From positions 186,001 through 250,000 of the forward strand of contig NZ_CABVPN010000004.1 of NCBI RefSeq assembly GCF_902499115.1: a stretch of 64,000 nt of DNA, written 5' to 3'. Below the pieces are notes generated by a model. It saw nothing but the letters and a program-made list of their open reading frames with translations. It was not told the origin of the DNA and did no database searches. The position numbers and the translations under genes were made by a program. This document shows positions 61,450-64,000 of the stretch, in pieces; positions within the stretch are counted from its first letter, which is position 1; the number at the start of each line of letters is the position of its first letter. The stretch is from Burkholderia diffusa. GTDB lineage: Bacteria; Pseudomonadota; Gammaproteobacteria; Burkholderiales; Burkholderiaceae.

Positions 61450-63870
61450 TCAGTACGTGCGGCCGAGCTGCAGGTAGATGTTGCGCCGGCCGCCCGGCGC
61501 GAGCGCGACACCCATGTACAGCGGACCGAATGCGGTCGACAGGCTCGTGAAGAACGTGTAGCTCTGCTTGAGCGTGCCGCCGCCGACCTTCACGCCGCTC
61601 GTCCACACATTGCCGACTTCCGCGCTGGCGCCGACCGACAGCGCCTTGATCGGGGACGCGTTGAACGTCATCAGCTGGTTCATGTACGTCACGTTACCGT
61701 ACGCGAGTTCATTGCCGGTCAGCTGGTCGGCCGCATACGCGGCCAGATGCTGGAACCCGCCGAGCGTGAAGTTGAACGCGTTGATCAGGTTGGTGCCGCC
61801 GATGCTCTTGCCGCCCTCGATCGTTGCGCTGACGCTGTGCCGGCCGAACTGCTGCGCGATCATCGCCTTGCCGTAGAGCTCGGTGTAAGGCGTGTTCGAC
61901 GTATCGGCGAGGTCCTCCGCGGACTGGCTGTTGTGCGACCACAGCGACCGTTCGACACGGAATTCGCCGTAGTAGCCGCGGCGCGGGAACATCGGATCGT
62001 CGAGCTGATCGATGACGAGCCGCGCCCGCGCGGTCAGCGCCTGCGACGTGAAGCTCGGCCATATCAGCGTCGAGCTGCCGTCATCGAACGGGAACGGCAG
62101 GTTGTAGTTCGGCGAGCCGTGCCCGGTCGCGTAGCCGATACCCATCCGGAAGTCGCCGAGCCGGGCGATCGGCAGGCCGAAGTCGAGCCCGGTGCGCGCC
62201 GTCTGCATCAAGTACTGATTCAGCTTCACCTCGCCGCTGTTGTCGTACAGGTTCACGTAGCGGCGCTGATATTCCGCGTAGGGCGAAATGTACAAGCCGT
62301 ATGCGGCCGGCAACGGCTGGCGCAATTCGACGCGCGCCGACTGCAGATCGCTGCCGATCGTCGTGTCCGCGCGGAACTCGAGGCCCGATTCGGTGAGCCA
62401 CGGCCGCCGGTAGCCGATGTGCAGGCGGAAGCCGCCCTCGTCGGTCGAGCTGCTCGACATCCCGACGCCGAACAGCAGGAAATTCGGCCCCCAGTATTTC
62501 TCCCGCGCATCGATCTCGAGCACATTCTCGTCGCCGTGGCTCACGATCTGCTGCGTCACGCTCTCGAAATTGCCGCCGGTCGTCAGCCCGAGCAGGTCCT
62601 GGCTGACGGTCGCCGGATCGTAGGTGTCGCCCGGTTTCACGTGCAGCGCGTCGCTGACGACGCGCTTCGGCACGCCGCCGGTCGTCTTGATCTCGACCCG
62701 CGTGATGCGGATCGGCGGCGGCAGCGGCTGCGCATGCGCGGACCGGTAGGCCGCGTACTGTTCCGGCGTGAGCGCGAAGTGCCTGAGCCGCGGGAGCGCC
62801 GCGGTCGCGGCGGCCGCGCCGGCGGCGATCGCCTGCTTCGCGTTCTGGAAATCGGTGAACGCGAGCGCGCCGAGGTCGGGCGTGAGCAGCACATCCTGCG
62901 CGGCGAGTTGCTTGCGCTGCAACGTCACGTTCTGGCGGATCAGGATGCCGACCATCTGCTGCATCACGTCGGCCGGCGACGCGAGCGCGTCGAGCGGGCG
63001 CAGCGGCGAGCCGATGTCGACGGCGATCACGACCTTCGCACCCATCTGCCGCGCGGTGTCGACCGGCAGGTTGCTCACGAGGCCGCCGTCGACGAGCGCG
63101 CGGCCGTTGATCTCGGCCGGTGCGAACAGGCCGGGCATCGCCATGCTCGCGCGGATCGCGAGCGGCAGCGAGCCGCGGTCCAGCACGACCATCTGGCCCG
63201 TCTGCAGATCGGTTGCGACCGCGCGATACGGGATCGGCAACTGGTCGAACGGCTGATTGGTCGGCACGGCGGCCGTCCAGTTCGCGAGCAGCGCTTGCAG
63301 CCGGTTGCCCTGCACGAGGCCGACCGGCGCCTTCACGCCTTTCTTGCCGAAGCCCAGTGTAAGGCTGTTGATGTACAGTCGCTCGTCCTCGCGGCTGCTT
63401 TGCGGCAGGTCCGCGCGGTCGGTCACGTCGAACGCGATGTCGGCCAGGTTCACCTCCGACAGCTGCTTCTGCATCTCGTCGGCGGCCATTCCGCTCGCAT
63501 ACAGGCCGCCGACCACGGCGCCCATGCTGGTGCCGGCGATGCAATCGATCGGAATGCGGTTCTCCTCGAGCACTTTCAGCACGCCCAGGTGGGCGTACCC
63601 GCGGGCGCCGCCGCCGGACAGCACGAGGCCGATCGCCGGCCGGCCGGCCGGACCGCCGTCGGCGTTGCAGGTCGGCGCGGGCCTGGCGGTGGGGGCGGCG
63701 GCCGTCGTGGGGGCGGCGGCCGGCGCGGCGGAAGTGGCCGCCGTCGCGGTGCCGGGGGCGGTGTCGGCTGCCGGCAAGGGCTGCGCGGCAACGGTGCAGC
63801 ACCAGAGCGCAACGAGCGTTGCGCCCAGTTGGCGCACCCCGAGCCAGCGGGGAAAAGCGGTCGCTGTCAT
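61450..63870 (-). CDS. Patatin-like phospholipase autotransporter (type Vd, PlpD-like)
   Basis: ATG 63870 (MTATAFPRWLGVRQLGATL) gives 806 residues. A signal peptide is followed by an Ala/Thr/Pro linker, then a patatin domain: GGGARGYAHLG oxyanion loop, GTSMG serine motif and DGGLVSNLP catalytic aspartate. A POTRA-like domain (ITRVEIKTTGGVPKRVV) and a C-terminal 16-strand Omp85-type barrel come next, ending in an aromatic residue (GRTY) for outer-membrane assembly. The enzyme would be exposed or released at the cell surface and cleave lipids. It ends six bases from the kinase gene stop. Confidence 0.92.
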   Translation of the reverse strand: MTATAFPRWLGVRQLGATLVALWCCTVAAQPLPAADTAPGTATAATSAAPAAAPTTAAAPTARPAPTCNADGGPAGRPAIGLVLSGGGARGYAHLGVLKVLEENRIPIDCIAGTSMGAVVGGLYASGMAADEMQKQLSEVNLADIAFDVTDRADLPQSSREDERLYINSLTLGFGKKGVKAPVGLVQGNRLQALLANWTAAVPTNQPFDQLPIPYRAVATDLQTGQMVVLDRGSLPLAIRASMAMPGLFAPAEINGRALVDGGLVSNLPVDTARQMGAKVVIAVDIGSPLRPLDALASPADVMQQMVGILIRQNVTLQRKQLAAQDVLLTPDLGALAFTDFQNAKQAIAAGAAAATAALPRLRHFALTPEQYAAYRSAHAQPLPPPIRITRVEIKTTGGVPKRVVSDALHVKPGDTYDPATVSQDLLGLTTGGNFESVTQQIVSHGDENVLEIDAREKYWGPNFLLFGVGMSSSSTDEGGFRLHIGYRRPWLTESGLEFRADTTIGSDLQSARVELRQPLPAAYGLYISPYAEYQRRYVNLYDNSGEVKLNQYLMQTARTGLDFGLPIARLGDFRMGIGYATGHGSPNYNLPFPFDDGSSTLIWPSFTSQALTARARLVIDQLDDPMFPRRGYYGEFRVERSLWSHNSQSAEDLADTSNTPYTELYGKAMIAQQFGRHSVSATIEGGKSIGGTNLINAFNFTLGGFQHLAAYAADQLTGNELAYGNVTYMNQLMTFNASPIKALSVGASAEVGNVWTSGVKVGGGTLKQSYTFFTSLSTAFGPLYMGVALAPGGRRNIYLQLGRTY

Positions 63871-64000
63871 GGAGGAATACCTGGCGTGATCGGGCGTCGG
63901 ACGCCTGCCGGGAGCAGGCAAGACCGAGAGATTACCGTGTTTTACAAGCGCGACGCGAGAGGCCGATGCGTAGCCGCGGACCTGCCGAAACACACATTCG

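Overview
The window is high-GC proteobacterial DNA with short intergenic gaps, strong G/C bias at third codon positions and almost no foreign-looking sequence. Gene content points to a Burkholderia, most likely of the Burkholderia cepacia complex. The strongest clue is the divergent pair at 16792-19056: from memory it matches dgdA/dgdR (2,2-dialkylglycine decarboxylase and its LysR regulator), described from B. cepacia, almost residue for residue. I see no replication origin, prophage or CRISPR array. The only RNA gene found is one tRNA-Leu(GAG).

Layout. 1-3.6 kb: the end of a sugar-uptake and lactone-hydrolysis locus (binding protein, amidohydrolase, FadR-type regulator) and a DadA-like oxidase. 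4.2-6.8 kb: a complete yfiR-yfiN-yfiB set for cyclic-di-GMP control. 8.35-13.3 kb: a five-gene branched-chain amino acid ABC transporter (livJ-H-M-G-F) behind a long leader. 13.5-19.3 kb: two AraC regulators, a DUF2000 protein, an SDR enzyme, dgdA/dgdR and the tRNA. 19.4-24.2 kb: a leucine-rich-repeat protein kinase, a LysE exporter, a copper-handling cluster (DUF2946, CopC, PCu(A)C and a tiny membrane protein), an SRPBCC protein and a [2Fe-2S] ferredoxin. 24.3-31.5 kb: an AcoR-like sigma-54 activator with a striking palindrome in its leader, small proteins, a three-gene unit (MBL hydrolase, tautomerase-like protein, unknown) divergent from a LysR gene, and a purine permease. 32-39.1 kb: small proteins, a three-gene run (M24-like protein, alpha/beta-hydrolase-SDR fusion, DUF-type metal-dependent hydrolase) and a secreted HAD phosphatase. 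39.2-41.5 kb: slipin and NfeD. 41.7-50.4 kb: an AraC regulator divergent from a six-gene valine/isobutyrate catabolic operon. 50.5-58 kb: LysR, DHA2 exporter, HD nucleotidase, XRE regulator, a membrane protein with a papain-like tail, secreted RNase T2 and a cysteine-less isochorismatase homologue. 58-64 kb: decayed IS and glutaminase fragments, glutaminase, an RstAB-like two-component system and a type Vd patatin autotransporter.

How the genes fit together. Much of the window handles amino acids and acyl-CoA. LivJHMGF imports branched-chain amino acids. The 42.8-50.4 kb operon takes the valine skeleton from isobutyryl-CoA to propionyl-CoA. DgdA degrades alpha,alpha-dialkyl amino acids such as 2-aminoisobutyrate. 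Glutaminase and the DadA-like oxidase add nitrogen release. The rest is regulation and envelope or stress functions typical of a versatile soil and opportunist bacterium.

No obviously new multi-gene defence or biosynthetic system is visible. The least explained items are the IS1182-like remnant between duplicated glutaminase 3' ends, the HdeD-papain-like membrane fusion, the LRR-kinase, and the palindromes ahead of the AcoR-like gene and of yfiR.
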